Source of the DNA: Martinezella tropici
GTDB lineage: Bacteria > Pseudomonadota > Alphaproteobacteria > Rhizobiales > Rhizobiaceae
Assembly: GCF_008370325.1 (NCBI RefSeq)
Contig: NZ_VNIP01000001.1
Coordinates: 434,001-498,000 of the forward strand
DNA: 64,000 nt
Direction of reading: 5' to 3'
The notes under the pieces were generated by a model, which did no database searches, had not been told where the DNA came from, and saw only the letters and a program-made list of their open reading frames with translations. Each line of letters starts with the position of its first letter. Positions within the stretch are counted from its first letter, which is position 1. This document shows positions 63,021 through 64,000 of this stretch, in pieces. The position numbers and the translations under genes are program-made.

Positions 63021-63510
63021 GTTACGGGACTGCTGGCGCGTTAAGCTTGCCGACATTTGCGATTTCAACTGTGATCAATTAGCCGCTGCCAAGTAAATTG
63101 ACGTGTTCGTAAGCTGGAATTTCCCTGGATCCGGTTGCTGGGTAGAAAGAATCGACTTAGAAATAGTATGCTTATTGCGTAATAGCCGTGTATTCGGAGC
63201 CAATCGGTCCTCGTTTTCCGTGTTTCGCATGTTTAAAGCGTCTGCAGATTCCGGAGCGCGGAAAAATCAGTTCGTGGTTCGTAGATCGTGTTGGCGGCGA
63301 TATATGCCAGCACGATTGCCGACGTGGAATTCAGGGATGGGTACGCTCATCTACCCGCTCCGCCGGGATGTGTTTGTGTCGCGGTAGAGAAGACCCAGTT
63401 TTGATGCCTCACGGAGAATCCCGTCGATTTCCTCGGGCGATGTGCCGGGTTCTGGCGAAACAATGCTCTCGTTGACGGCCGATCGCCCAACAGCGGCAGG
63501 AAATGCAAGT
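63021..63510. other. Intergenic region upstream of visN
   Basis: About 490 bp between the fliF terminator and the visN ATG. It is less GC-rich than the genes. Several short frames exist on both strands but none has a convincing ribosome site or domain. It probably holds the visN(R) promoter; I see no certain box. Confidence 0.5.
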
Positions 63511-64000
63511 ATGGACATGCAGATATCGCAGGTGAGCAGAAGCGATAGGGATGCGCGATCAGTCGTTCCAGCCGGAGCCATGTCGCGCGAGCAGCTCATT
63601 CTGCAGCTGAATGCCATTTCGGGCCAGGGCTATCTGCAAGCCGGCCTGCATGCGCTGACCAGCTATGCCGGCGCTTCCCACTATCTCCTCGTACGCTCCG
63701 ATCTTATCCAGGAAAGTGGTCTTGACTTCGTCATTTCTTCCAATTGGCCCTTCGATCTCGTCAGGCGCCTGGCGGCGGAACTGACCAGCAGTTATGGTCG
63801 CATCGGCGAGCTGGAAAAATGCATGTCGCTGTTTCAGCCGAGCGTGGCGCTCTTGCCGGATGATGTCACCCTGCCTGACGGCGTTGGTCGGCAATATCAC
63901 GCCCTGAGCTTCAATGTCGGGCGTACGCGTTTCTCTCTGCTGCTGTTGGCGCATGAATCGGTAACGCTTTCATCGGAGCGGCTGCGCGATGTCGGCCTGC
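63511..64000 (+). CDS. visN: VisN-like LuxR-type motility regulator (N-terminal part)
   Basis: The frame is open from ATG 63511 to the window end, 163 residues. AMSREQLILQLNAISGQGYLQAGLHALTSYAGASHYLLVRSDLIQESGLDFVISSNWPFDLVRRL matches the N-terminal ligand-binding half of VisN, which with VisR forms the top regulator of rhizobial flagellar genes. The LuxR DNA-binding part lies beyond the window. GCAGGAAATGCAAGT precedes the start; in-frame ATG 63463 and GTG 63442 would extend it. Location after fliF is the same as in S. meliloti. Confidence 0.85.
   Translation, partial: MDMQISQVSRSDRDARSVVPAGAMSREQLILQLNAISGQGYLQAGLHALTSYAGASHYLLVRSDLIQESGLDFVISSNWPFDLVRRLAAELTSSYGRIGELEKCMSLFQPSVALLPDDVTLPDGVGRQYHALSFNVGRTRFSLLLLAHESVTLSSERLRDVGL

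Noticed and set aside
63351..63617. Minus-strand small frame between fliF and visN
   Set aside because: It overlaps the visN start, has no ribosome site and no recognisable fold.

Overview
The window is a GC-rich chromosomal stretch from an alphaproteobacterium of the Rhizobiaceae, most likely Rhizobium sensu stricto. The assignment rests on three things: a gstI/glnII pair (63-residue GstI-like protein divergent from eukaryotic-type glutamine synthetase II), a rhizobial che operon (icpA-cheS-cheY1-cheA-cheW-cheR-cheB-cheY2-cheD-cheT) followed by fliF and visN, and intergenic palindromes of types common in rhizobia. No tRNA, rRNA, CRISPR array, insertion sequence or prophage was recognised; this looks like core chromosome with many small intergenic repeats.

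Layout. 1-9.2 kb: housekeeping and hypothetical genes (end of an amino-acid binding protein, TerB-like protein, an S24 repressor with a degenerate nuclease-fold protein, pyrD, a MATE exporter, a CAP-domain lipoprotein, a TPR-methyltransferase, a YitT-like membrane protein). 8.6-10.3 kb: gstI and glnII, with a sigma-54 promoter and a leader hairpin before glnII. 10.3-16.5 kb: two copies of a paired palindromic repeat around an rrf2-ahpD operon, then the ligase-associated DNA-damage helicase and PdeM nuclease, then a divergent reductase/HxlR pair. 16.5-22.3 kb: a TIGR02186/TauE pair and the polarity protein PodJ. 22.3-28.3 kb: a fatty-acid beta-oxidation operon (acyl-CoA dehydrogenase, thiolase, FadB-like fusion) with a perfect palindrome inside its likely promoter. 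28.3-34.1 kb: a frameshifted SnoaL-like gene, an MFS/TetR divergon, mscL, an aminotransferase and galE.

34.1-43.6 kb: a LysR regulator divergent from a complete branched-chain-type ABC importer, followed by a GMC oxidoreductase, a 3-hydroxyisobutyryl-CoA hydrolase-like enzyme and a 3-hydroxyisobutyrate dehydrogenase, probably one uptake-and-catabolism unit. 43.6-52.2 kb: UvrD-like helicase, SMP-30 family protein, fused SecDF, a glycosyltransferase 39 family protein and a 37-codon membrane-protein ORF. 52.7-64 kb: the tightly overlapping chemotaxis operon. In it a soluble globin-like receptor signals through CheA/CheW to two CheY proteins, with CheR/CheB/CheD for adaptation and CheS/CheT as rhizobial accessory factors. 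The MS-ring gene fliF follows, and visN, half of the motility master regulator, runs off the end.

The points most worth checking are the globin-like receptor with Glu at the expected heme-ligand position, a repeated palindrome translated inside a signal peptide, the palindrome in the beta-oxidation promoter, the glnII leader hairpin opposite gstI, and a one-base frameshift at a G tract. I did not find a clearly novel multi-gene system.
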